Shown: in pieces, positions 16,661-27,326 of the stretch | How positions within the stretch are numbered: position 1 is the stretch's first letter | How the letters are laid out: each line of letters opens with the position of its first letter | Source: Streptomyces sp. BK239 | Lineage (GTDB): Bacteria; Actinomycetota; Actinomycetes; Streptomycetales; Streptomycetaceae | Length of the DNA: 64,000 nt | Assembly: GCF_004217285.1 (NCBI RefSeq) | Contig: NZ_SHKS01000009.1 | Span: forward strand, 62,001 to 126,000 | Reading direction: 5' to 3' | Notes under the pieces: model-generated | What the model was told of the DNA's origin: nothing | The model's database searches: none | The model's input: the letters and a program-made list of their open reading frames with translations, nothing else | Translations under genes and position numbers: made by a program

Positions 16661-18157
16661 TCACCGCGGGCCCGTCAGGGCCTCGGCGGCCGCCTGGGCG
16701 CACACCCTCGCCGCTCCGTGGGTGGCCACGTGGAGGGCTCCTCGCGGCGGGGACTGGGGCACGCCCATCTCCACCACGATCGTGTCCGGGCGGGCGGCCA
16801 GAAGGGCGTCCAGGGCCTTCGCCATCCAGGGGTGGCGGTGCTCGTCGCGTACCACCGCGACGATCCGGCGCTCCCCCGCCGCCGCCGACGCCGCCTGCCC
16901 CGCGTCCTCGCCGGTGAAGCCGCCCGTCCGGGTGCCGGGCAGCAGCCGGGCCAGTTCCGCGGCCAGGCCCCAGGGCGTCTCGTCGCCGACGGCGATGTTG
17001 GCGACCGGGGTGAGGGCGGCGACGTAGGGGGCCTCGGTGAGCGGGGTGAAGCCCTCCGCCCCGGTGACGCGGAGCGCGCGGCGGGCCGCGTCCAGGCCGA
17101 CGCCGGCGCGCGCCACCTCCCGCGGGGACGGGGGCAAGGCCCGCGCCGAAGCCGTCCAGCGGGCCAGCGCCCGCACCCGTTCCGCCGCGTCCGCGAGGCG
17201 TTCCTCGGGCAGTTCGCCCGTACGGACGGCCGTGACGAGGGCGTCGCGCAGGCGTCGTACCGTCGCGTCGTCGGCGAGGCCGCCGCCCACGCAGATCGCG
17301 TCCGCGCCGGCCGCGACCGCGAGGACGCTGCCGCGCTCGATGCCGTACGTCGCGGCGACGGCCCGCATCTCCATGCCGTCGGTGACGATCAGGCCGTCGT
17401 AGCCGAGTTCGCCGCGCAGCAGATCGGTCAGGACGCGCCGGGACAGTGTCGCCGGGCGGTCCGGGTCCAGGGCGGGGACGAGGATGTGGGCGCTCATCAC
17501 GGCCCGGCTGCCCGCGGCGACGGCCGCGTGGAAGGGGGCGAGCTCACGCCCGGCCAGCACCTCGGGGGCGGCGTCGACGCGGGGCAGGGCCAGGTGGGAG
17601 TCGACGGCCGTGTCACCGTGGCCGGGGAAGTGCTTGGCGCAGGCGGCGACGCCCGCGGACTGCAGGCCGGTGACATAGGCGGAGGTGTGCCGGGCGACCA
17701 GGTCGGGGTCGGCGCCGAAGGAGCGGACCCCGATGACCGGGTTGCGGGGGTCGGAGTTCACGTCCGCCGACGGGGCCCAGTTGAGGGTGACTCCGCACTC
17801 GGCGAGCCGGCGGCCGAGCTCCCGGGCCACCTCCCGGGTCAGTTCCACGTCGTCCACCGTGCCCAGCGCGAGGTTGCCGGGGAAGCTGGAGCCGGTCCGC
17901 ACTTCCAGGCGGGTGACGTCACCGCCCTCCTCGTCGATCGCGACGATCACGTCCTCGCGTTCGGCGCGCAACCGCGCGGTCAGCGAGGCCAGTTGCCCGG
18001 GCGAGGCGACGTTGCGGCCGAACAGGCCGACCGAGGCGAGGCCTTCGCCGAGGCGGCGGAGCAGCCAGTCGGGGGCGGTGGTCCCGGGGAAGCCGGGCTG
18101 CAGGACGGTGAGCGCGTCCCGGGTGAGGGCGTCGGTGCCGCTCGTGAGTGTCGTCAT
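16661..18157 (-). CDS. dasD: GH3 beta-N-acetylhexosaminidase
   Basis: A 498-residue glycoside hydrolase family 3 enzyme expected to split chitobiose or other N-acetylglucosamine disaccharides. The NagZ-type motif KHFPGHGDTAVDSH and the nucleophile region LIVTDGMEM are present; there is no signal peptide, so it acts in the cytoplasm on imported sugar. It ends 14 bases from the convergent nagB stop. It lies directly after dasC on the same strand (7 bp gap) and completes the dasABCD order of Streptomyces coelicolor. Confidence 0.92.
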   Translation of the reverse strand: MTTLTSGTDALTRDALTVLQPGFPGTTAPDWLLRRLGEGLASVGLFGRNVASPGQLASLTARLRAEREDVIVAIDEEGGDVTRLEVRTGSSFPGNLALGTVDDVELTREVARELGRRLAECGVTLNWAPSADVNSDPRNPVIGVRSFGADPDLVARHTSAYVTGLQSAGVAACAKHFPGHGDTAVDSHLALPRVDAAPEVLAGRELAPFHAAVAAGSRAVMSAHILVPALDPDRPATLSRRVLTDLLRGELGYDGLIVTDGMEMRAVAATYGIERGSVLAVAAGADAICVGGGLADDATVRRLRDALVTAVRTGELPEERLADAAERVRALARWTASARALPPSPREVARAGVGLDAARRALRVTGAEGFTPLTEAPYVAALTPVANIAVGDETPWGLAAELARLLPGTRTGGFTGEDAGQAASAAAGERRIVAVVRDEHRHPWMAKALDALLAARPDTIVVEMGVPQSPPRGALHVATHGAARVCAQAAAEALTGPR

Positions 18158-18164
18158 CGGGGCG

Positions 18165-19022
18165 TCATCCCTTCACGGCGCCCGCGGTCAGACCCGCGGC
18201 CATCTTCCGCTGGACGAGGAGGAACAGGACGACGATGGGTACGGCCATCATGGTGGCGCCGGCCATCATCGGGGCGTACTCGGTGCCGTGCTTGGTGGTG
18301 AAGTTGCCGAGCCAGACGGTCGCGGTCTGGTTCTTCTGGCTGAGGAGCATCAGGGCGTAGAGGTACTCGTTCCAGGCCTGGATGAAGGCGTAGACCGAGG
18401 TGGCGACCATGCCGGGGGCGAGCAGCGGGAAGACGACGCGCAGGAAGGCGCCGGTGCGGGAGCAGCCGTCGACCATCGCGGCCTCCTCCAGCTCCTTGGG
18501 GATGTTGACGATGAAGCCGCGCAGCGTCCACACGGTGAACGGCAGGACGAAGGTCAGGTAGGTGACGACCAGGCCGGTCAGCCGGTCGTACTGGCCGAGG
18601 TCGTTCAGCAGCAGGAAGACCGGGATGATCATGGCGACCAGCGGGATCGTCTGCACGGCGAGGATGCCGACGATCACGATCTTGCGGCCCCGGAAGGCGA
18701 ACCGCGAGAGGGCGAGGGCGGCCAGCGTGCCGACGACGACGCCGATGGCGACGACGGCCAGCGAGACGGCCAGGCTGCGGCCGACCGGTCCCCAGAAGTC
18801 GGAGATGTCCAGCGCCCGGCCGAAGTTGGCGAGCGTCAGCCCGGTCGGCAGCAGGCTCGGGTCGGGGTCGATGGCGTCCTTGGCGGGCTTGAACGCCGTG
18901 TTGAGCATCCAGTAGACGGGGAAGCCGGCGACGACGAAGACCAGCAGGCCGAGGAGGTTCCAGCCGAGCCTGGACTTGTGGCGCGCGGCGGCGGGCGCGC
19001 GCACGTTGCTGATGCCGCTCAC
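18165..19022 (-). CDS. dasC: Chitobiose ABC transporter permease DasC
   Basis: A 285-residue inner-membrane permease with six hydrophobic helices and the EAA loop that contacts the ATPase (EELEEAAMVDGCSRTGAF). Together with DasB it forms the channel for N,N'-diacetylchitobiose; the ATPase is the shared MsiK, not encoded here. The start is GTG 19022, overlapping the dasB stop by four bases (GTGA). Length and topology are normal for MalG-type carbohydrate permeases. Confidence 0.94.
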   Translation of the reverse strand: MSGISNVRAPAAARHKSRLGWNLLGLLVFVVAGFPVYWMLNTAFKPAKDAIDPDPSLLPTGLTLANFGRALDISDFWGPVGRSLAVSLAVVAIGVVVGTLAALALSRFAFRGRKIVIVGILAVQTIPLVAMIIPVFLLLNDLGQYDRLTGLVVTYLTFVLPFTVWTLRGFIVNIPKELEEAAMVDGCSRTGAFLRVVFPLLAPGMVATSVYAFIQAWNEYLYALMLLSQKNQTATVWLGNFTTKHGTEYAPMMAGATMMAVPIVVLFLLVQRKMAAGLTAGAVKG

Positions 19023-20005
19023 TCGACCTCTCCGATCTTCAGCATCTGGCGCATGTACACGGCGACCACGCCGAGCAGGAGCAGCACGGTGATCAGGGCG
19101 ATCGCCGAGCCCTGTCCGTAGTCGTTGACGACGAAGGCGCGGTCGTAGGAGTAGGTCGTCAGGATCTGGAACTCGGGCTCGGGGTGGCCGCCGCGCATCA
19201 CGAACACCTGGGGGAAGACGCCCATGTCCCAGATGACCGACAGCGTCGTGAGCATCACGAGGACCGGCTTGAGGACGGGCAGGGTGACGTACCGCAGGAC
19301 GCCCCAGGAGCCGGCGCCGTCCAGCCGTGCCGCCTCCTCCAGTTCCCTGGGGACCTGGGTGAGGCCGGCGCCGAGCGTGATCACCACGAAGGGGACGGCT
19401 CCCCAGACCACCAGGAGCATGATGACGGCGAGTCCCTGCGGGCCGCTCGCGAACCAGTTGTGGCCGACGAGGTCGACGCCGGGGAGTTCGCTGAGGAGCG
19501 CGTTGAGGATGCCGTAGTCGGTGTCGAAGAGCCATTTGAAGACGGTGGTGGCGACGATGACGGGCATGCCCCAGCTCGCCACCAGGGCGATGTGGACCAG
19601 CGTCCGCACCCAGCCGGAGACCCGCTGGAGCAGCAGCGCGATCAGCATGCCGACGCCCATGGTGAGGATCACGCAGCCGGTCGCGAAGACGGTCGTGCGC
19701 AGGACGACCGTCCAGAACTCGCCGTCGCCCAGCACCCCGGCGAAGTTGTCGAAGCCGACCGACTCGGCCGGCTGGAAGCCCCAGAGCTGGGACTGGCCGA
19801 ACTTCTGGAAGGAGAGGGTGACCAGCCGGATCAGCGGATAGCCCATCACCAGCAGCAGGACCAGCAGACAGGGTGCGAGCAGCAGCCAGGGGGCGCCGGC
19901 GGTGGCGGGTGTCCGCCGCGCGCGCGGGCGCCGTGGCGCGGGCGGTGGCGGCGCCGGTCTGGGCGGCGGCGCCTTGGCGGTGGTGGTCGTGTCTGCGGCA
20001 CTCAT
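19019..20005 (-). CDS. dasB: Chitobiose ABC transporter permease DasB
   Basis: A 328-residue MalF-type permease with six to seven membrane helices. The N-terminal 35 residues are Pro/Arg/Ala-rich and cytoplasmic. The ATPase-contact loop is EELEEAARLDGAGSWGVL. ATG 20005 has a GAGGAG site. It is co-transcribed with dasA upstream and coupled to dasC through a GTGA overlap. A GC-rich hairpin between dasA and dasB could reduce its expression relative to the binding protein. Confidence 0.94.
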   Translation of the reverse strand: MSAADTTTTAKAPPPRPAPPPPAPRRPRARRTPATAGAPWLLLAPCLLVLLLVMGYPLIRLVTLSFQKFGQSQLWGFQPAESVGFDNFAGVLGDGEFWTVVLRTTVFATGCVILTMGVGMLIALLLQRVSGWVRTLVHIALVASWGMPVIVATTVFKWLFDTDYGILNALLSELPGVDLVGHNWFASGPQGLAVIMLLVVWGAVPFVVITLGAGLTQVPRELEEAARLDGAGSWGVLRYVTLPVLKPVLVMLTTLSVIWDMGVFPQVFVMRGGHPEPEFQILTTYSYDRAFVVNDYGQGSAIALITVLLLLGVVAVYMRQMLKIGEVE

Positions 20006-20041
20006 CGGCGCGCTCCTCAGCGGTCCCTCGGTCGTACTGAG

Positions 20042-20078
20042 GCGGGGCCCCGCCCGCTGCCCGGCGGCGGGGCCCCGC
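20042..20078 (-). terminator. Intercistronic hairpin between dasA and dasB
   Basis: A 13-bp perfect stem (20042-20054 with 20066-20078) and an 11-base loop fills most of the 82-bp dasA-dasB gap. Such structures commonly act as partial terminators or mRNA stabilisers, giving more binding protein than permease. Confidence 0.6.
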
Positions 20079-20087
20079 TCTCGCCGG

Positions 20088-21368
20088 TCACTTCGTGTTG
20101 ATGACCTTGTCGATGGCGGCGTCCGCCTCCTTCGCGGCCTCCTGGACCGTCTTCTTGCCGGTGCCGATGCTCTGGAGCATGGTCTGGAGGATCTGGGCCT
20201 TCTCGACCTGGCCCCAGCCGGGGGCCATCGGGACGAACCAGTTGGACTCGGCGGCGGTGGCCGGGACCGCCGTGGCCGCGTCGTTCTTCAGCGTGGCGAG
20301 GTCGGTCTTGTTGTTGGGCAGGTTGCCCTTGGCCATCAGGCCCTTCTGGCCGGCGGGTCCGGTGAAGGCGTTGATCCACTCGGTGGCGAGGGCCCGCGCG
20401 TCGGACTTCACGGGCACGGCGAGGTCGGAGCCGCCCAGGAAGACGGGGAGGTTCTTACCCGAAGGACCGGGCATCACGAAGTTCTCGAGGTTGCCCTTGA
20501 GCTTGCCGCTCTTGTCGTTCTCGGGTGCCTCCGCGGTCGCGCCCTCCCAGGCCGCGCCGAAGATCATGCCGGACTTGCCCTGGCCGTAGACGATGTAGCG
20601 GTCGGACTCGTCCTTGGTCTTGTCGCCGTGCATGTACCTGTCGACGACGTTCTTGAACTCGGTGAGGCCCTTGACGGACTCGGGTGAGGACAGGTTCGCC
20701 TTCCACTCGCCGCCCGACTCGACGGCGATCGAGCCGCCGGCGTCGTAGACGAAGGACATGGCGGCGTACCAGTCGCGGGTGGGCTGGTACCAGGCGCTGA
20801 ACTTGCCGCCCTCCTTCTTCTGGAGTTTGTCCAGGGCGGCGGTCAGCTCGGCGTAGGTCCTGGGGGCGGCCTTGACTCCGGCGGAGGCGAAGAGGTCCTT
20901 GCGCCAGTTGCCGACGCGGCCGCCGGCGTAGTACGGGACGCCGTAGGTCTTGCCCTCGTAGGAGACCGAGGCCTTGAGGCCGTCCAGCCAGGCGGAGGAG
21001 TTGTCGAACGCGGAGGCGTCGAGCGGGGCGAAGGCTCCCTTGACCATGTAGCCGAGCATCTCGGTGTTGCCCATCTCGACCACGTCGGGGGCCTTGTCGG
21101 TGGCGAGGACCGCGTCGAGCTTGGCGTTCTTGTCGGGCCAGCCGTAGTACTCGTGGGTGATCTTCACACCGGGGTGCTTCTTCGCCACGGCGGCGTCGGC
21201 GGCCTTCACCAGGTCCGGCCAGTTGTTCTGGGCGTCGACCGTGAGCCAGACCGTCAGTTCGCCGGCCTCGGATCCCTTGTCCGCCCCGCTGTCCTTGCCG
21301 TCCCCGCACGCCGCGACGGAGACCGTCATGCCCGCGATGCAGATCGCGGCTGCCAGCTTGCGCTTCAC
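20088..21368 (-). CDS. dasA: Chitobiose-binding lipoprotein DasA
   Basis: A 426-residue extracellular solute-binding protein (SBP type 1) that captures N,N'-diacetylchitobiose for DasBC. The start GTG 21368 yields a lipoprotein signal VKRKLAAAICIAGMTVSVAAC, split into a basic n-region, hydrophobic core and lipobox VAAC-G, so the mature protein is lipid-anchored at its cysteine. A GAGGAGGG ribosome site precedes it. A DasR operator lies 70-85 bp upstream of the start. In Streptomyces coelicolor dasA mutants show glucose-dependent developmental defects. Confidence 0.95.
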   Translation of the reverse strand: MKRKLAAAICIAGMTVSVAACGDGKDSGADKGSEAGELTVWLTVDAQNNWPDLVKAADAAVAKKHPGVKITHEYYGWPDKNAKLDAVLATDKAPDVVEMGNTEMLGYMVKGAFAPLDASAFDNSSAWLDGLKASVSYEGKTYGVPYYAGGRVGNWRKDLFASAGVKAAPRTYAELTAALDKLQKKEGGKFSAWYQPTRDWYAAMSFVYDAGGSIAVESGGEWKANLSSPESVKGLTEFKNVVDRYMHGDKTKDESDRYIVYGQGKSGMIFGAAWEGATAEAPENDKSGKLKGNLENFVMPGPSGKNLPVFLGGSDLAVPVKSDARALATEWINAFTGPAGQKGLMAKGNLPNNKTDLATLKNDAATAVPATAAESNWFVPMAPGWGQVEKAQILQTMLQSIGTGKKTVQEAAKEADAAIDKVINTK

Positions 21369-21437
21369 GCCACCCTCCTCAGGGATGCTGCGAACCCCCC
21401 TGCCTCCCGTGGTGAACGTGGGGCCGGGACCTGGACC

Positions 21438-22488
<1,051 letters not shown>

Positions 22489-22610
22489 TCGCGGGCGCCG
22501 CGGGAAGACTGGGACCGATATCCGGACGGGGTCTTCCGCTGGGCTTTATCCGTCACCTACATTGCCTGCGCGTTTGCACAGGTGATCAACAAGGGGACGG
22601 AGTGGCCTGA

Positions 22611-22886
22611 ATGTCGGAAGCCCCAGAGGTGTCGAGAGGTCCGGTGGTGACGCCCGTGCGCGTCGTCATCGGTCTCTGCTTGTTCGCGCCCTTCGTGGCG
22701 ATGCTGTGGGTCGGTTCGTACGCCGAGGTGGAACCGGCGGTCGCGGGGATCCCCTTCTTCTACTGGTACCAGATGCTGTGGGTGCTGATCTCCACCGCGC
22801 TCACGATGACCGCGTACAAGCTGTGGCAGCGTGACCAGCGCTCCCGTGGCGCCGGCGGGAGCCGGGACGGGGGTGCGGCGAAGTGA
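22611..22886 (+). CDS. DUF3311 small membrane protein, symporter partner
   Basis: A 91-residue protein with two hydrophobic helices (about 17-40 and 48-70) and a DUF3311 pattern (PFFYWYQMLWVLIS). It overlaps the following symporter gene by four bases (GTGA). DUF3311 proteins are regularly paired with MctP-type monocarboxylate symporters and may be required for their activity or assembly; that role is inferred from gene pairing. Confidence 0.85.
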   Translation: MSEAPEVSRGPVVTPVRVVIGLCLFAPFVAMLWVGSYAEVEPAVAGIPFFYWYQMLWVLISTALTMTAYKLWQRDQRSRGAGGSRDGGAAK

Positions 22887-24511
22887 ACGACGGCGTGAAC
22901 GGCGTCGCGCTCGCCGTCTTCATCTTCTTCTTCCTGGCCGTCACGGTCCTGGGCTTCCTGGCCGCGCGCTGGCGCAAGGCCGAGAACGAGCACAGCCTCG
23001 ACGAATGGGGCCTGGGCGGCCGGTCGTTCGGAACCTGGGTCACCTGGTTCCTGCTGGGCGGCGACCTGTACACCGCGTACACCTTCGTCGCCGTCCCGGC
23101 GGCGATCTACGCGGCGGGCGCGGCGGGCTTCTTCGCGGTGCCCTACACGATCCTGGTGTACCCGCTGATCTTCACCTTCCTGCCGCGGCTGTGGTCGGTG
23201 TCCCACAAGCACGGGTACGTGACGACCTCGGACTTCGTGCGCGGCCGCTTCGGCTCGAAGGGACTGTCGCTGGCGGTCGCCCTGACCGGCATCCTCGCCA
23301 CGATGCCCTACATCGCGCTCCAACTCGTCGGCATCCAGGCCGTGCTGGACGTGATGGGCGTCGGCGGCGGCGAGGACACCAACTGGTTCGTCAAGGACCT
23401 GCCGCTGCTGATCGCGTTCGGCGTGCTCGCCGCGTACACCTACTCCTCGGGACTGCGGGCCCCGGCGCTCATCGCGTTCGTGAAGGACACGCTGATCTAC
23501 ATCGTCATCGCGGTGGCGATCATCTACATCCCGATCAAACTCGGCGGTTTCGACGAGGTGTTCGCCAAGGCGGGCGACGCGTTCAGCCAGACCAACCCCA
23601 CAACAGGCAAGCCGCGCGGGGCCCTGGTGCCGGCCGAGGCGGGCCAGTGGACGTACGCCACGCTGGCCCTCGGCTCCGCGCTGGCGCTGTTCATGTACCC
23701 ACACTCGATCACCGCGACGCTGTCCTCGCGCAGCCGTGAGGTGATCCGGCGCAACACCACGATCCTGCCGCTGTACTCCCTGATGCTGGGGCTGCTCGCG
23801 CTGCTGGGCTTCATGGCCATCGCGGCCGGCGTCAAGGTCACCAACGGGCAGCTGGCGATCCCGCAGTTGTTCGAGAACATGTTCCCCGACTGGTTCGCGG
23901 GCGTGGCCTTCGCGGCGATCGGCATCGGCGCGCTGGTCCCGGCGGCGATCATGTCGATCGCGGCGGCGAACCTGTTCACCCGCAACATCTACAAGGACTT
24001 CATCAAGCCGGACGCCACACCGAAGGAGGAGACGCGGGTCTCCAAGATCGTGTCCCTGCTGGTGAAGGTGGGCGCGCTGGTCTTCGTCCTCACCATGGAC
24101 AAGACGGTCGCCATCAACTTCCAGCTGCTGGGCGGCATCTGGATCCTGCAGACCTTCCCGGCCCTGGTCGGCGGTCTGTTCACCCGCTGGTTCCACCGGT
24201 GGGCGCTGCTCGCCGGCTGGGCGGTGGGCATGGTCTACGGCACCTTCGCCGCGTACGGCGTCGCCTCCCCGACGCAGAAGCACTTCGGCGGCTCCGCCAA
24301 GGAGATCCCCGGCATCGGCGAGATCGGCTACATCGGTCTGACGGCGTTCGTGCTCAACGTCGTCGTCACGGTGGTCCTGACGTTCGTCCTGAAGGCCGTG
24401 AAGGCCCCCGACGGCGTCGACGAGACGTCCCCGGCGGACTACACGGCGGACGCGGGCGACCCGGGCGTACAGGTGGAGCTCCCGCCGGCGACGGCGGGTA
24501 CCAGCCACTGA
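22883..24511 (+). CDS. Sodium:solute symporter, monocarboxylate uptake permease (MctP-like)
   Basis: A 542-residue SSF-family membrane protein with about 13 transmembrane helices, taking up small monocarboxylates (acetate, pyruvate, lactate or propionate) with sodium or protons. Family features include GLGGRSFGTWVTWFLLGGD in the first third and the helix run IGIGALVPAAIMSIAAANLFTRNIY, cited here in part. The tail of about 40 residues is acidic and cytoplasmic. Translation from GTG 22883 is coupled to the DUF3311 gene. The exact substrate is not deducible. Confidence 0.87.
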   Translation: MNDGVNGVALAVFIFFFLAVTVLGFLAARWRKAENEHSLDEWGLGGRSFGTWVTWFLLGGDLYTAYTFVAVPAAIYAAGAAGFFAVPYTILVYPLIFTFLPRLWSVSHKHGYVTTSDFVRGRFGSKGLSLAVALTGILATMPYIALQLVGIQAVLDVMGVGGGEDTNWFVKDLPLLIAFGVLAAYTYSSGLRAPALIAFVKDTLIYIVIAVAIIYIPIKLGGFDEVFAKAGDAFSQTNPTTGKPRGALVPAEAGQWTYATLALGSALALFMYPHSITATLSSRSREVIRRNTTILPLYSLMLGLLALLGFMAIAAGVKVTNGQLAIPQLFENMFPDWFAGVAFAAIGIGALVPAAIMSIAAANLFTRNIYKDFIKPDATPKEETRVSKIVSLLVKVGALVFVLTMDKTVAINFQLLGGIWILQTFPALVGGLFTRWFHRWALLAGWAVGMVYGTFAAYGVASPTQKHFGGSAKEIPGIGEIGYIGLTAFVLNVVVTVVLTFVLKAVKAPDGVDETSPADYTADAGDPGVQVELPPATAGTSH

Positions 24512-24516
24512 CGCGG

Positions 24517-24565
24517 GGCGAGCGCCCCCGCCCCCGGCGCCGCTGCCGGAGCGGGGGCGCTCGCC
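24517..24565 (+). terminator. Symporter terminator
   Basis: A perfect 15-bp stem (24517-24531 with 24551-24565) begins six bases after the symporter stop and isolates it from the downstream riboswitch. Confidence 0.8.
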
Positions 24566-24689
24566 TTCTCCGGCCCCGCCGGAATCCGCCCGCCACCTGG
24601 ACCGGATCACTCTCCTCACCTGCCGGCTGACGCTCTGGAGCCGCCACGACACAACATCTGGGGGTGGCGTGGCGGGCGAGCACAAGATG

Positions 24690-24810
24690 TATGCTCGTGC
24701 TCGCTGTCGCCGCAGGGGAATCCGGTGCGAATCCGGAACTGTCCCGCAACGGTGTACTCGTGCCTCACCGCACGCCAGTCCAGTCCGAGGACCTGCCGAC
24801 AGCGCGTCCG
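24690..24810 (+). promoter_or_regulatory. Adenosylcobalamin riboswitch upstream of nrdAB
   Basis: The leader contains the conserved cobalamin-aptamer blocks GGGGAATCCGGTGCGAATCC (24715-24734), ACTGTCCCGCAACGGTG, and the 3' B12-box segment GTCCGAGGACCTGCC (24783-24797). An 8-bp perfect closing helix pairs CGCTGTCG (24702-24709) with CGACAGCG (24797-24804). It ends about 125 bases before nrdA. In Streptomyces coelicolor a B12 riboswitch shuts off class I nrdABS when cobalamin allows the class II enzyme NrdJ to work. Confidence 0.95.
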
Positions 24811-24935
24811 GCCCATCCGGTCCGGACGCCCGACGTCCGGGCCTCGCGGAGTGGGCCGGTGGACGCGACGCCGTGCGCGCTCGTGTGCTGCCTCCTGCCC
24901 TCCGCCAGGCCCCGCCGAGCGAGGGAGAGCCCCAC

Positions 24936-27326
24936 GTGACCATCGCGCCAGCCGGTCCGGCTTCAGCAGTCACCCCCGTGGAGGACGACGGTCCCGGTGC
25001 CGCACTGCTGCGGACCCTGACCGAGCTGACCGCCGACCTGCCCGCCGCCGACCCCGGACGGGTCGCCGCCGCCGCGCTGCGCGGCCGCTCCGCCCGGGGC
25101 AGCCACGAGGAGGTCCTCGCGGAGCTGCGCGAACTGGCCACGGAGGCCGCCGCGGGCCTGATCTCCGAGGACCCCGCCTACTCCCGGCTGGCCGCCCGGC
25201 TGCTGACCGTCGGCATCCGCGCGGAGGCCGCCTCCCAGGGCGTCACCTCGTTCACCGAGTCCATCGCCGTGGGCCACCGCGAGGGCCTCATCGCCGACCG
25301 CACCGCCGAGTTCGCCCGCCTCCACGGCCGCCGCCTCGACGCGCTGGTCGACACGGAGGCCGACGACCGCTTCGGCTACTTCGGGCTGCGCACCCTGCAC
25401 AGCCGCTACCTGCTGCGCCACCCGATCACCCGCAAGGTCGTCGAGACGCCCCAGCACTTCCTGCTGCGCGTCGCCGCCGGGCTCGCCGAGGACGACACCC
25501 CCCGCTCGGTCGACGAAGTCGCCGCGCTGTACGGCCTGATGAGCCGCCTCGACTACCTGCCGTCCTCCCCCACCCTCTTCAACTCGGGTACGCGGCACCC
25601 CCAGATGTCGTCCTGCTACCTCCTCGACTCCCCGCTGGACGAGCTGGATTCCATCTACGACCGGTATCACCAGGTCGCCCGCCTCTCCAAGCACGCCGGC
25701 GGCATCGGGCTGTCGTACTCCCGCATCCGCTCACGGGGTTCGCTGATCCGCGGCACCAACGGCCACTCCAACGGCATCGTCCCGTTCCTGAAGACGCTGG
25801 ACGCCTCGGTCGCCGCCGTGAACCAGGGCGGCCGGCGCAAGGGCGCGGCGGCGGTCTACCTGGAGACCTGGCACTCCGACATCGAGGAGTTCCTGGAGCT
25901 GCGGGACAACACCGGTGAGGACGCCCGCCGTACGCACAACCTCAACCTGGCGCACTGGATCCCGGACGAGTTCATGCGCCGCGTGAACGCGGACGCCGAG
26001 TGGTCGCTGTTCTCCCCCGCCGACGTGCCCGAGCTGGTCGACCTGTGGGGGGACGAGTTCGACGCCGCCTACCGCAAGGCCGAGGCGGACGGTCTGGCGA
26101 AGAAGACCATCCCGGCCCGTGAGCTGTACGGCCGGATGATGCGCACCCTCGCGCAGACCGGCAACGGGTGGATGACCTTCAAGGACGCCGCCAACCGCAC
26201 CGCCAACCAGACGGCCGAGCCGGGGCACGTCGTGCACTCCTCCAACCTGTGCACGGAGATCCTGGAGGTCACCGACGACGGGGAGACCGCGGTCTGCAAC
26301 CTGGGGTCGGTCAACCTGGGCGCGTTCGTCGACACGGCGACCGGCGACATCGACTGGGAGCGGCTGGACGGCACCGTCCGCACGGCGGTCACCTTCCTCG
26401 ACCGCGTCGTCGACATCAACTTCTACCCCACCGAGCAGGCGGGCCGCTCCAACGCCCGCTGGCGCCCGGTGGGCCTGGGGGCGATGGGCCTCCAGGACGT
26501 CTTCTTCAAGCTGCGGCTGCCCTTCGACTCCCCCGAGGCCAAGGCGCTCTCCACGCGCATCGCCGAGCGGATCATGCTCGCCGCGTACGAGGCCTCCGCC
26601 GACCTCGCCGAGCGGAACGGCCCGCTGCCCGCCTGGGACAAGACCCGCGCCGCACGCGGGGTGCTGCACCCCGACCACTACGGCGTGGAGTTCACCTGGC
26701 CGGAGCGCTGGGCGGCCCTGCGCGAGCGGATCGCCTCCGTCGGCATGCGCAACTCCCTGCTGCTGGCCATCGCGCCGACCGCGACGATCGCCTCGATCGC
26801 GGGCGTCTACGAGTGCATCGAGCCGCAGGTGTCCAACCTGTTCAAGCGCGAGACGCTGTCCGGCGAGTTCCTCCAGGTCAACTCCTACCTGGTGCAGGAC
26901 CTCAAGGCGCTGGGCGTCTGGGACGCCCGCACGCGTGAGGCGCTGCGCGAGTCGGGCGGCTCGGTACAGGACTTCGCGTGGATCCCGGCCGACGTGCGCG
27001 CCCTGTACCGCACGGCGTGGGAGATCCCGCAGCGCGGCCTGATCGACATGGCCGCCGCCCGCACCCCGTACCTGGACCAGGCGCAGTCGCTGAACCTGTT
27101 CCTGGAGACGCCGACGATCGGCAAGCTCTCCTCGATGTACGCGTACGCGTGGAAGTCGGGCCTGAAGACCACGTACTACCTGCGCTCGCGCCCGGCGACC
27201 CGTATCGCCCGCGCGGCCGGCTCCCAGGGCCTGCCCGCGAAGACCGTCCCCGTCCAGCAGACGCCCGCCGAAGAGGCCGTCGCCTGCTCCCTGGAAAACC
27301 CCGAGTCCTGCGAGGCCTGCCAGTGA
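24936..27326 (+). CDS. nrdA: Class I ribonucleotide reductase, alpha (large) subunit
   Basis: A 796-residue enzyme that reduces ribonucleoside diphosphates to deoxy forms, using the radical generated by NrdB. The redox and thiyl cysteines lie in MSSCYLLDS, SSNLCTEILEV and AVCNLGSVN; PTATIASIAGVYEC, cited in part, is the phosphate-binding signature. The C-terminus ends ESCEACQ, the CxxC pair that relays electrons. The paired radical-transfer tyrosines are in LKTTYYLRSRP. The N-terminal 90 residues contain a poorly conserved activity-site region. GTG 24936 is preceded by GAGGGAGAG. Stop and nrdB start overlap (TGATG). Confidence 0.95.
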   Translation: MTIAPAGPASAVTPVEDDGPGAALLRTLTELTADLPAADPGRVAAAALRGRSARGSHEEVLAELRELATEAAAGLISEDPAYSRLAARLLTVGIRAEAASQGVTSFTESIAVGHREGLIADRTAEFARLHGRRLDALVDTEADDRFGYFGLRTLHSRYLLRHPITRKVVETPQHFLLRVAAGLAEDDTPRSVDEVAALYGLMSRLDYLPSSPTLFNSGTRHPQMSSCYLLDSPLDELDSIYDRYHQVARLSKHAGGIGLSYSRIRSRGSLIRGTNGHSNGIVPFLKTLDASVAAVNQGGRRKGAAAVYLETWHSDIEEFLELRDNTGEDARRTHNLNLAHWIPDEFMRRVNADAEWSLFSPADVPELVDLWGDEFDAAYRKAEADGLAKKTIPARELYGRMMRTLAQTGNGWMTFKDAANRTANQTAEPGHVVHSSNLCTEILEVTDDGETAVCNLGSVNLGAFVDTATGDIDWERLDGTVRTAVTFLDRVVDINFYPTEQAGRSNARWRPVGLGAMGLQDVFFKLRLPFDSPEAKALSTRIAERIMLAAYEASADLAERNGPLPAWDKTRAARGVLHPDHYGVEFTWPERWAALRERIASVGMRNSLLLAIAPTATIASIAGVYECIEPQVSNLFKRETLSGEFLQVNSYLVQDLKALGVWDARTREALRESGGSVQDFAWIPADVRALYRTAWEIPQRGLIDMAAARTPYLDQAQSLNLFLETPTIGKLSSMYAYAWKSGLKTTYYLRSRPATRIARAAGSQGLPAKTVPVQQTPAEEAVACSLENPESCEACQ